The notes below the pieces were generated by a model. That model was not told the origin of the DNA and searched no databases. It saw only the letters and a program-made list of their open reading frames with translations. A stretch of DNA of 11,955 bases from JAFDEI01 sp964196055 (GTDB taxonomy: Bacteria > Myxococcota_A > UBA9160 > SMWR01), in the NCBI GenBank assembly GCA_964196055.1, contig CAXMSF010000358.1, positions 1-11,955 of the forward strand, given 5' to 3'. Of the stretch, positions 6,335-11,872 are shown one piece after another; position 1 is the stretch's first letter; every line of letters begins with the position of its first letter. Both the position numbers and the translations under genes were made by a program.

Positions 6335-6742
6335 ATGAGACTCGCAATTCGAGTGTTCGGGCTATTGCTGGCCGTCGGCTTCGCGTGGTGGGCGGTCCAG
6401 ATGGTAGCGGCCGAGAGTGGCGAGGTCGTCATCGTGACGACGATCGACTCAGAGGGCAGACCGCACGAGACTCGGCTGTGGATCGTCGACCACGCAGGCG
6501 TCGGCTGGCTGCGAGCGGGCGCCGACATGGCGGGCTGGTACCAACGGCTCAGTGCGGTACCCGAGGTCGAGGTCGAGCGAGGCGAGCAGGTCGGTCGGTA
6601 CCTCGCGCAGCCTCAACCGTGGCAACGCGAAACGATCAACAGCCTGATGGCGGAGAAATACGATTGGGCCGAGTGGTACATCGGCCTGGTCTTCAACCGC
6701 GAACGTTCGATTCCGATCCGCCTCGAGGTCCAAGAGGACTGA
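6335..6742 (+). CDS. Membrane-anchored split-barrel-like protein (nitroreductase/quinone reductase-like family, uncharacterised)
   Basis: Encodes 135 residues from the ATG at 6335, chosen over an earlier in-frame ATG at 6281 because GAGGAGG lies six bases upstream. Residues 4-26 are a hydrophobic N-terminal helix (AIRVFGLLLAVGFAWWAVQMVAA), either a membrane anchor or uncleaved signal. The rest reads like a compact F420/FMN split barrel: EVVIVTTIDSEGRPHETRLWIV (30-51), GWLRAGADMAGWYQRLSAVP (57-76), VEVERGEQVGRYLAQP (78-93) and INSLMAEKYDWAEWYIGLV (101-119), ending SIPIRLEV. This pattern occurs in many uncharacterised proteins near the DUF385/deazaflavin-dependent nitroreductase group. The remnant at 8250-8504 is homologous to residues 68-131. 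It follows the CMD-SDR operon by 89 bp on the same strand and may be co-transcribed with it. Confidence 0.72.
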   Translation: MRLAIRVFGLLLAVGFAWWAVQMVAAESGEVVIVTTIDSEGRPHETRLWIVDHAGVGWLRAGADMAGWYQRLSAVPEVEVERGEQVGRYLAQPQPWQRETINSLMAEKYDWAEWYIGLVFNRERSIPIRLEVQED

Positions 6743-6770
6743 ACGGAGTTCTCTCTCGCCACGCGCGCGA

Positions 6771-7715
6771 TCACGGTTCCGATGTTGCGGGAAGGCGTGC
6801 GTCGATCGCCTGCTTGATCCACGCCGCAATCTCGTCGATGCCTCGCTGATGGTCGGCCGTGGGGCCTTCGAGCCCGAGGAAGCCGTGGTAGAGGCCGGCG
6901 TAGCGGCTCGACTGCGTGGGGACGCCCGCCTCCTCGAGTCGCTTGGCGTAGCACTCGCCTTCGTCCCGAAGCGGGTCGCGCTCAGCCGTGAGGACCAACG
7001 CCGGCGGTAGCCCGTCGAAACGGGAGGCGCGTAGTGGTGAGACGTAGGGATGATCGGCCTCGGCGGGATCGCTCAGGTACTGCCGCCAGAACCAGATCAT
7101 CTGCTTGCGCGTCAGGCGCTTCGCATGCGCGTTCTCGAGGTAGGAGGCGCTCGGGGGTGTGTGGTAGTCCATCACCGGATAGATGAGCACCTGCCCCGCG
7201 AGTGCGGGGCCGCCGCCGTCTCGGATTCGCTGTGCGGTCACGGCCGCCATATTGCCACCCGCACTGTCGCCGACGACGAAGACCGTGTTCGCGTCGCCAC
7301 GGATTTCGTCCGCGTGCTCGGCGACCCAGCAGGTCACGGCATGACAATCGTCGATGGCCGCCGGAAACTTGTGCTCCGGCGACAATCGATAGTCGACCGA
7401 GACGACGACGCAGCCGGTGTGGCGGCAGAGATCCCGGCACAGGCCGTCGTGCGTATCGAGGTCGCAGATCACGAAGCCGCTGCCGTGGAAGAAGACGAGG
7501 ACCGGGAATCGCCCGTCTCCTTCCGGCGTGTAGATTCGGATCGGAACGTCGGCGTCCGGGCTTTCGACGCGGCGATCCTCGACCCGCGCAACTTCGGGCA
7601 GCTTGTTGCGCCAGAGGAAGTACTGGGCGAGTCGGACCGCGGGCCGCATGAATCGCACCAGCAACAGGCTTCGGAGTGGGGCTTTGGCGATTCGGGTGTC
7701 GCTCACGCGTACCAC
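6771..7715 (-). CDS. Alpha/beta hydrolase, hormone-sensitive lipase (HSL) family esterase
   Basis: Encodes 314 residues, a typical size. The oxyanion loop is HGSGF (77-81, a variant of HGGGF), the nucleophile elbow is GDSAGG (149-154, Ser151), the acid is Asp247 in ERDPLRDEG, and the base is His277 in YHGF. These are all the marks of the bacterial HSL family, which cleaves short acyl esters of small molecules. No signal peptide is obvious, though residues 14-30 are fairly hydrophobic and may cap the active site. The GTG at 7715 is preceded by GGAG lying inside the last codons of the rhodanese gene; a second GTG at 7706 is possible. It is four bases behind the rhodanese stop, so they form one transcription unit. 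The natural ester is unknown. Confidence 0.92.
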   Translation of the reverse strand: MVRVSDTRIAKAPLRSLLLVRFMRPAVRLAQYFLWRNKLPEVARVEDRRVESPDADVPIRIYTPEGDGRFPVLVFFHGSGFVICDLDTHDGLCRDLCRHTGCVVVSVDYRLSPEHKFPAAIDDCHAVTCWVAEHADEIRGDANTVFVVGDSAGGNMAAVTAQRIRDGGGPALAGQVLIYPVMDYHTPPSASYLENAHAKRLTRKQMIWFWRQYLSDPAEADHPYVSPLRASRFDGLPPALVLTAERDPLRDEGECYAKRLEEAGVPTQSSRYAGLYHGFLGLEGPTADHQRGIDEIAAWIKQAIDARLPATSEP

Positions 7716-7719
7716 GCAG

Positions 7720-8136
7720 TTACTCCACGCTCGGCGTGGCGTTCGTTACGACCGGCCGACCAGCGTCTTCCCACGCGCTCATGTGGCCTGTCAGGTATAC
7801 GACGTCGGTGTAACCGGCCTTGCGGAGCGCGCGGCCCGCCCAGGCTGCGCGAGGTCCGTGTGCGCAGTAGACGACGACGGTCCGGTCCTTGTCGATCGAC
7901 AGTTCTTCGTAACGCGACGCCAGCGAGTGAAACGGAATGTGGATCGCCCCGGGCACGTGACCTGCTTCATATTCGGAATCACTTCGTACGTCGAGCACGA
8001 CCGGTGCGTCGTCGGAAGCGATCCGTCGAGCGAGCGATTCGCCGGAAATCGCCGGGGAACTCGCGATCGAGCAAGCGAGCAAATCGGCGACCAGGAGGGT
8101 CGCTGCGATCGAGAACGTGAATCGTCGAAAGCCCAT
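7720..8136 (-). CDS. Exported rhodanese-like domain protein, possible lipoprotein
   Basis: Encodes 138 residues from the ATG at 8136. An in-frame ATG at 8151 would add MDGDP, which puts acidic residues into the signal n-region, so I prefer 8136. Residues 1-28 form a signal peptide (MGFRRFTFSIAATLLVADLLACS); the LLAC at 19-22 is close to a lipobox, so the mature protein may be lipid-anchored at Cys22. The rhodanese domain has LDVRSDSEYEAGHVPGAIHI (residues 48-67) and the catalytic loop CAHGPRA with Cys91. Such single-domain envelope rhodaneses carry persulfide sulfur or act as thiol redox partners. It is upstream of and tightly coupled to the hydrolase gene. Catalytic competence is likely, since the active Cys and the six-residue loop are intact. 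Confidence 0.88.
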   Translation of the reverse strand: MGFRRFTFSIAATLLVADLLACSIASSPAISGESLARRIASDDAPVVLDVRSDSEYEAGHVPGAIHIPFHSLASRYEELSIDKDRTVVVYCAHGPRAAWAGRALRKAGYTDVVYLTGHMSAWEDAGRPVVTNATPSVE

Positions 8137-8151
8137 GGGGTCGCCGTCCAT

Positions 8152-8249
8152 CCATTATTGGGCGTACCGCCCACGGTCGATTGGGGCGCACTCGGGCCCG
8201 AGGGAAGGCCGCAAGCACCGGGTCGAAGGCCGAATTCTACCACGGCCCC
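8152..8249 (-). promoter_or_regulatory. Leader of the rhodanese-hydrolase operon
   Basis: This 98-bp stretch holds TAGAAT on the minus strand (8234-8239), a five-of-six match to a -10 box but without a good -35 at the right distance. TGGGCG (8159-8164) and CGCCCA (8168-8173) form a six-base stem with a three-base loop next to the start region. A 12-bp palindrome CTCGGGCCCGAG lies at 8191-8202. It probably contains the operon promoter. Confidence 0.35.
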
Positions 8250-8504
8250 TCAATCCGGCCCGGACGCGGCCGGGTTCAATCGCACCGCCACCGAGTTCGA
8301 GGGGTCGACGAGGAGTCCGACCCACCAGTCGCGCATGCCGCATTTCTCGCGCAACCAACCGCGCATCCGCGTGTGAGCCCCCGGATCGTAGCTAGGCTCC
8401 GCGAGATAATCGCCGGAGCGACGGTCCGCCGAGAATGCGATGCGCGGGTCTCGCTGTGCATCTGTGAACCACGCGCTCTCGACATCCGGCTCCAGTTCCG
8501 CTGA
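8250..8504 (-). pseudogene. C-terminal remnant of a split-barrel (nitroreductase/quinone reductase-like) gene, no start codon
   Basis: Directly after the DUF3365 stop (TGA, 8505-8507) the same frame stays open for 84 codons and ends at TGA 8250-8252. The peptide aligns to residues 68-131 of the protein encoded at 6335-6742: W-F...DPRI, GDYLAEP, EKCGMRDWWVGLLVD and SVAVRL match W-Y...VPEV, GRYLAQP, EKYDWAEWYIGLVFN and SIPIRL, without gaps in the first 26 columns and a two-residue gap later. The first ATG in frame is near the middle, at the codon for the M in RMRGW, and the N-terminal half of the barrel is missing. An ATG overlapping the DUF3365 stop (8506-8508) opens a different frame; a one-base shift within the first few codons would join it to this frame. 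It may be a truncated remnant, a frameshifted gene, or a short coupled protein. Homology is what I read by eye. Confidence 0.6.
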
Positions 8505-9044
8505 TCATTTCGGGCTGGCGAACTCGACCCAGAACGCTCCACGGAGGTCGTCGAGGCGGAAGCCGACTGCACGGTCGTCGGGGTAGAGCTCCTCGATCCG
8601 CGTCGCGACCGCGGGCGCAATCGCTTCGCCGTGGCAGGTCAGGCAGGGTGCTTCGATGAAGATCGGCTCGGTGTAGCCCGTCCGTCCGTTCGGTAGCGGC
8701 ACCGCGCGCGGGCCGGACGCTGAAGCCTCCGTGATGTACGCCGCGAGAATCGGCGCGACCCACTCCGGCGTGACGTTCGCGGGATTGCGCAGGCGATGGC
8801 TCGTGCGCCCGATCCGGACGCCGTCTCGCGAGTGTGCGGCCGCGATCTCGGGAGCCTGCAGTCGGCAGGCTCCGATGGCTTCGACGGGGCTCGAGGCGAG
8901 GCCCTCGGTGAGTGCGGTCTTCAGCTCGCGCTTGAACGGAGCGAGCAGCTCGGAACCGCGCGCCAGTTCTACTTCCGTCTTGGCCTGCGCCGCGCTCGCG
9001 GTGAGCAAGCAACCGAGCAGAAGCGGAGCCCAGAGATGCGGCAT
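8505..9044 (-). CDS. Exported DUF3365 (Tll0287-like) heme-type protein
   Basis: Encodes 179 residues. Residues 1-21 are a signal peptide (cleavage near AQA|KT). The mature part follows the DUF3365 pattern: CRLQAPEIAAAHSRDGVRIGRTSHRLRNPANVTPEW in two parts (60-74 and 75-95), YTEPIFIEAPCLTCHGEA (124-141) and YPDDRAVGFRLDDLRGAFWVEF (154-175). C134-x-x-C137-H138 is a c-type heme attachment motif, so the protein probably carries one covalent heme in the periplasm. In related proteins this fold serves as a redox or gas-sensing domain; here it is a stand-alone secreted domain with no attached kinase. The start at 9044 has AAGGGGGA about seven bases upstream, better than the ATG at 9080. Confidence 0.9.
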   Translation of the reverse strand: MPHLWAPLLLGCLLTASAAQAKTEVELARGSELLAPFKRELKTALTEGLASSPVEAIGACRLQAPEIAAAHSRDGVRIGRTSHRLRNPANVTPEWVAPILAAYITEASASGPRAVPLPNGRTGYTEPIFIEAPCLTCHGEAIAPAVATRIEELYPDDRAVGFRLDDLRGAFWVEFASPK

Positions 9045-9060
9045 TGCGATTCCCCCTTGC

Positions 9061-9098
9061 AAAAAATCGAATCGGACCATCGCCCTGGTGGCGTCCGG
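9061..9098 (-). terminator. Possible terminator behind the DsbA-fold gene
   Basis: In the 58-bp gap between the DsbA-fold stop and the DUF3365 start, GGAC (9074-9077) and GTCC can pair with an inner GCC/GGC pair. A run of six Ts on the minus strand (9066-9061) follows about seven bases later. The bulge and the distance make this weak. Confidence 0.25.
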
Positions 9099-9102
9099 CG
9101 GA

Positions 9103-9774
9103 TCAGCACCAGCTCTGCTGCCCGGTCGGCTTCTCGAGCAGTTCGCGGACGTTGGCCTCGATCACCCGGTAGCCGACGTTACCGGTCAGTCGCTGGCGAT
9201 CTTCGTCGAGCATCAGGGTCGGGCTCGCGCGAACGGTATGTTCGCGCGCGTCCGCGAGGTCGGCGGACAGCGCCGCGTGGGCGATGCCGGCGTCGAGCAG
9301 CGCCTCGACCCGCGCGGCCGGAATTCCCGTCCGCTCACCGACCCCGAGCAGCACCGAACGCACTGAGATATCTGCGCACTCCGTGAAGAATGCCTCGCGT
9401 ACGGCCCAGGCCGCGCGTGTCTGGGTGCCCGGATCGACGTTGCCGCGCACTTCGAGCTCGCGCACCGCGCACAGAAACAGATGGCACGGCATCGAAGATT
9501 CGGGGGTCGTCTTCAGCCAGGCTTCGGGGTGGATCGAGACGTGCTCGAAGCCACTCGCGACCTCGTGCACGTGCGCGGCATAACCCTGGATCCCGCCGCG
9601 TTCCGACCACTGTGCGGTCATCTTCGCGCGCACGCTCCCGAATACCTGCATGTAGCGGTAGTCGATCGACACCCGGTCGTGGAATTGCGCCACGAGTTCG
9701 TCGCAGCGGATCTGCGAGACATAGGCCCACACGCACAGTACGTCCGAGAAATGTGTGATTCTCACCGTTTCCAT
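9103..9774 (-). CDS. DsbA-fold thioredoxin-like protein, 2-hydroxychromene-2-carboxylate isomerase/FrnE-like
   Basis: Encodes 223 residues without a signal peptide, so it is cytosolic. The N-terminal strand-turn THFSDVLCVWAYVSQIRCDEL (7-27, split here) matches the DsbA/FrnE group, but the redox motif is C14-V-W-A17 rather than CPWC, leaving only one active-site cysteine. Residues 183-186 (ASPT) give the cis-proline loop, and the helical insert with AWAVREAFF is as expected. A single cysteine or none is typical of glutathione-dependent isomerase-like members. The ATG at 9774 is separated from GAGGAGG by 17 bases that contain a small hairpin. It lies 22 bp behind the glutamine amidotransferase gene and is probably co-transcribed with it. 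Confidence 0.85.
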   Translation of the reverse strand: METVRITHFSDVLCVWAYVSQIRCDELVAQFHDRVSIDYRYMQVFGSVRAKMTAQWSERGGIQGYAAHVHEVASGFEHVSIHPEAWLKTTPESSMPCHLFLCAVRELEVRGNVDPGTQTRAAWAVREAFFTECADISVRSVLLGVGERTGIPAARVEALLDAGIAHAALSADLADAREHTVRASPTLMLDEDRQRLTGNVGYRVIEANVRELLEKPTGQQSWC

Positions 9775-9778
9775 CAAA

Positions 9779-9790
9779 GCCCGTTCGGGC
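9779..9790 (-). promoter_or_regulatory. Small hairpin between ribosome site and start of the DsbA-fold gene
   Basis: On the minus strand GCCCGAACGGGC (about 9779-9790) sits between GAGGAGG and the ATG at 9774. The spacing is 17 bases if unfolded and about five if the stem forms, which would restore a normal distance. The GAGGAGG overlaps the amidotransferase stop, so this may couple translation of the two genes. Confidence 0.4.
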
Positions 9791-9796
9791 ACCTCC

Positions 9797-10495
9797 TCAT
9801 GTGCAACGCTCCGCAAGGAGTTCGAGCACCGTCTCCATGCGCGCGTTGATCCGCTCATAACGGGTTGCGTCCCCGAGGATTTCGGCCGCGGTCTGGACGA
9901 AGGGCTCGGCGACGAGTTCGTCGCCGCAATGCTCGACGAGTGCCTTCGCACTCTCGGGCGTCGTTTCGAGGTGAAACTGCAGCGCCAGTACGCGGTCGTC
10001 CACGCAAAAGGCCTGGTTCCGGCAGGCGTCGCTCTGTGCGAGATGGACGGCGCCGGGTGGCAGATCGAAGGTCTGGCCGTGCCAGTGGAAGACCTCGATC
10101 GGTTCGGTAAACGGGGCGGCGAACGGGCCGCCGGCGGGCCTTTCCGGCGGCCGCACCGGGAACCAGCCGATTTCGGCCTCGCGGTTCGCATAGACGCGCT
10201 GGCCGAATGCGTTGGCGATCAACTGTGCGCCGAGGCAGATGCCGAGCACGGCCTTCGAGGCTTCGATTGCGTCGGCGATGCAACGCTTCTCCGCGGCGAG
10301 CCAGGGATACCCGCGCTCGTCATGAATGCTCATCGGGCCGCCCATTACGATCAACCAGTCGAAATCGCGGGTTGCGGGCGGCGGTTCGCCGTCGTAGAGC
10401 TTCGTTGCGCTGATGCTCGCGCGGTGCGCGAGCAGCCACGGGTCGATGCTGCCGAGGCCTTCGAAGGGGACGTGTTGGAGGTAGTGGACGCGCAT
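9797..10495 (-). CDS. Class I glutamine amidotransferase-like protein (GATase1, GMP synthase glutaminase-like)
   Basis: Encodes 232 residues. The glutaminase triad is visible: Cys87 in GICLGAQ, His175 and Glu177 in QFHLE. LIVMGGPMSIHD (48-59) is the oxyanion loop and EVFHWHGQTFDLPPGA (134-149) is the usual segment before the last strand. This matches the stand-alone GATase1 family close to the glutaminase half of GMP synthase. No synthase domain is attached or adjacent, so its ammonia acceptor is unknown; proteins of this class have been linked to gamma-glutamyl hydrolysis of small compounds. The ATG at 10495 has only a weak ribosome site. It is the first gene of a pair with the DsbA-fold gene. 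Confidence 0.92.
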   Translation of the reverse strand: MRVHYLQHVPFEGLGSIDPWLLAHRASISATKLYDGEPPPATRDFDWLIVMGGPMSIHDERGYPWLAAEKRCIADAIEASKAVLGICLGAQLIANAFGQRVYANREAEIGWFPVRPPERPAGGPFAAPFTEPIEVFHWHGQTFDLPPGAVHLAQSDACRNQAFCVDDRVLALQFHLETTPESAKALVEHCGDELVAEPFVQTAAEILGDATRYERINARMETVLELLAERCT

Positions 10496-10588
10496 TCGAC
10501 TCAGGGCAGGTTACCACGCGCGCCGGATTCCGCGGCGCACGACGGCTCCCGGCCTCGTGGTGCGGCTTCGCAAATCGAGCGCCTGCGA

Positions 10589-10774
10589 TCACGGATCGTA
10601 GTGGAGAATCGCCCAGAAGATCGAATACGACAGCACGAAGGCGATCGCGGCGAGCAGGGCACGGCGAAGCCCTGTCTGCCGCGTGGCGATCGCCACGTAG
10701 CCCGCGACCATCAGCGCCGAGAAGATGAACATCCGACTGAAGATCGCAAGGGTCTGCTCGTCGGGTTCCGGCAT
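10589..10774 (-). CDS. Small two-helix membrane protein, unknown function
   Basis: Encodes 61 residues from the ATG at 10774. Helix one spans about residues 11-29 (IFSRMFIFSALMVAGYVAI) and helix two about 38-57 (ALLAAIAFVLSYSIFWAILH), joined by a short positively charged loop (TRQTGLRR), which favours the loop on the inside. No family is recognised. The start lacks a strong ribosome site; an upstream extension to 10888 runs through the end of the VOC gene and is Pro/Ser-rich, so it is rejected. It lies 49 bp after the VOC gene on the same strand. Confidence 0.6.
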   Translation of the reverse strand: MPEPDEQTLAIFSRMFIFSALMVAGYVAIATRQTGLRRALLAAIAFVLSYSIFWAILHYDP

Positions 10775-10823
10775 CGCCCGCTGAGTCTCGCTCGAAGTTG
10801 GCTGCAGCCCCGACGGTACCCGC

Positions 10824-11240
10824 TCAGGCGGGCGGTGGGTACTGGGTGAGTTCGAGCACGACGCCGTCGGGCGCGGCGACGTAGGCAAAGGTGAGTCCGG
10901 TCGACTCGGTAACCGGGTGGCTCAGGATCGGGACGCCCGCGGCCGACAACTCCGCCACGGCCGTTGCGACATTCGCGATATGGAGCCCGATGTGGGCTAC
11001 GCCGAAGCCGTGGCGATAGGCGCCGTCGCCCGGCTCCGGTGCCGCGGCGGGCGCATGCTCCGCCGGGAATGGGCCGAGTACCAGCAGCTGTCCGCCGAGT
11101 GCGAGGAAGATCCGAAGCTCGCCCTGGAAGTTGTTGTTGCGCAACACCTCGTCCGCTTCGAAATGTTGCGTGTAGAAGACCGAGGTGGTTTCGGGGTCTT
11201 CGCAATAGACGTGGATGTGATCGAGTGATTCGACGCGCAT
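10824..11240 (-). CDS. VOC (glyoxalase/bleomycin-resistance/dioxygenase) superfamily protein
   Basis: Encodes 138 residues, a single VOC domain made of two beta-alpha-beta-beta-beta halves. The first half begins VESLDHIHVYCEDPETTSVF (3-22) with His8, and the second begins GFGVAHIGLHIANVATAV (78-95) with His83. The last strand FAYVAAPDGVVLELTQYP supplies Glu130. His8, His83 and Glu130 match the metal-binding set of glyoxalase-type members, so a metal-dependent lyase, isomerase or dioxygenase is plausible. The substrate is not inferable. The start at 11240 has AGGCTGAGA just upstream. Confidence 0.9.
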   Translation of the reverse strand: MRVESLDHIHVYCEDPETTSVFYTQHFEADEVLRNNNFQGELRIFLALGGQLLVLGPFPAEHAPAAAPEPGDGAYRHGFGVAHIGLHIANVATAVAELSAAGVPILSHPVTESTGLTFAYVAAPDGVVLELTQYPPPA

Positions 11241-11403
11241 TCTCAGCCTGCTTGCGCCACCCAGTGGATGGGCCCGGCAGCGCTCTCCACACGGATGGTT
11301 GGAGGACTGGATGTCGGGAAGCGCCCGCCTCCCGGCGCACGCTTCCCGAAGACCTCTTGCGTGGTCGTCGTGCGAGTCCGATGCCGGGAGCCTGGAGCGC
11401 GGA
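11241..11403 (-). terminator. 163-bp gap with a 10-bp perfect inverted repeat
   Basis: TCGGGAAGCG (11314-11323) and CGCTTCCCGA (11340-11349) form a perfect ten-base stem with a 16-base loop. It lies behind the 11-mer repeat gene and ahead of the VOC gene. No T-run follows on the minus strand, so it may be a Rho-independent-like terminator without a tract, a leader hairpin or an operator. Confidence 0.4.
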
Positions 11404-11694
11404 TCAGTCGGGTGTGACGGCGTCGACCGTGGCTTCGGTCGTGTCGGCTGCTGCATCGACAGTCGTCGCGGTCACGTCGCCTGCGGCGTTGGCGGTTGCG
11501 GACGTGGCATCGCCTGCGGCTTCCGCGGTCGCAGACGTGGCGTCAGCGGCGGCATCGACGGTCGTCTCGGTGATGTCGACGGCGCCCTCGACTACGGACT
11601 TGATGATGCCCTGCGCTGCCGCGATGCCGGGGAGCGCGATGAGGAGTGCGAGTACGAGGGATGCGAGAGCGCATCGAGAATTCCGGGCGGTCAT
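11404..11694 (-). CDS. Small exported Ala/Thr/Asp-rich protein with 11-residue repeats
   Basis: Encodes 96 residues. Residues 1-27 are a signal peptide (MTARNSRCALASLVLALLIALPGIAAA). After a short linker (QGIIKSVVE), residues 37-91 are five consecutive 11-residue repeats of the type AAxDxTxATxD, ending in AVTPD. An 11-residue period fits a right-handed amphipathic helix, as in LEA, apolipoprotein or synuclein-like proteins, but these repeats lack lysine and are net acidic, so no family is claimed. The ATG at 11694 has AAGGAG five to six bases upstream. The protein is probably periplasmic or outer-membrane associated; the function is unknown. Confidence 0.75.
   Translation of the reverse strand: MTARNSRCALASLVLALLIALPGIAAAQGIIKSVVEGAVDITETTVDAAADATSATAEAAGDATSATANAAGDVTATTVDAAADTTEATVDAVTPD
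11422..11586 (-). repeat. Five tandem 33-bp repeats (11 codons each)
   Basis: These encode residues 37-91 of the small exported protein. Units two and three differ little (AAADATSATAE, AAGDATSATAN), and units four and five share the ATTVD/EATVD end, so expansion is probably recent. Slippage in the array would change helix length without changing frame. Confidence 0.75.
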
Positions 11695-11773
11695 GAGGTC
11701 TCCTTTGGTGGGGTTCGGATGCGGGGTAGATTGCCACTGGCGGCCGGTGGTCCGTAAGTAGGTGTTTCTCGGC

Positions 11774-11872
11774 TCAGGCCGACCAATCGCTCAGCAGCCT
11801 CTCGATTCTTTCATCGACGCCCATCAAGCGCGTCGTGTCAGCGAGGTATCGGAGCGTATCTTCGTATGACAT
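11774..11872 (-). CDS. Possible short ORF or end of a gene from beyond the right edge
   Basis: The minus frame from 11774 is open to the window edge (about 60 codons). From the ATG at 11872 it reads 32 residues: MSYEDTLRYLADTTRLMGVD then ERIERLLSDWSA. The helical start loosely recalls the N-terminus of Glu/Leu-dehydrogenase-type proteins (YE...L...A..LMGVD), but it stops at once after ERLLSD, so it would be a fragment. The sequence before the ATG is Arg/Pro-rich, which argues against a real gene end. A plus-strand ATG at 11866 also opens to the edge (MTFAAMMEHRWPD). Neither is decided. Confidence 0.25.
   Translation of the reverse strand: MSYEDTLRYLADTTRLMGVDERIERLLSDWSA

Noticed and set aside
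5274..6347. 357-codon minus-strand frame opposite the CMD and SDR genes
   Set aside because: Antisense shadow of well-recognised genes in G+C-rich DNA; Arg/Asp/His-rich composition without a domain.
7050..8120. 356-codon plus-strand frame opposite the hydrolase and rhodanese genes
   Set aside because: Shadow frame; both minus-strand genes have complete active sites.
8117..8395. Plus-strand frames across the gap upstream of the rhodanese gene
   Set aside because: Low-complexity Arg/Pro-rich peptides; the minus strand holds the split-barrel remnant with real homology.
9755..10849. 364-codon plus-strand frame opposite the amidotransferase gene
   Set aside because: The opposite strand carries an intact GATase1 triad; this frame has no recognisable motif and skewed composition.
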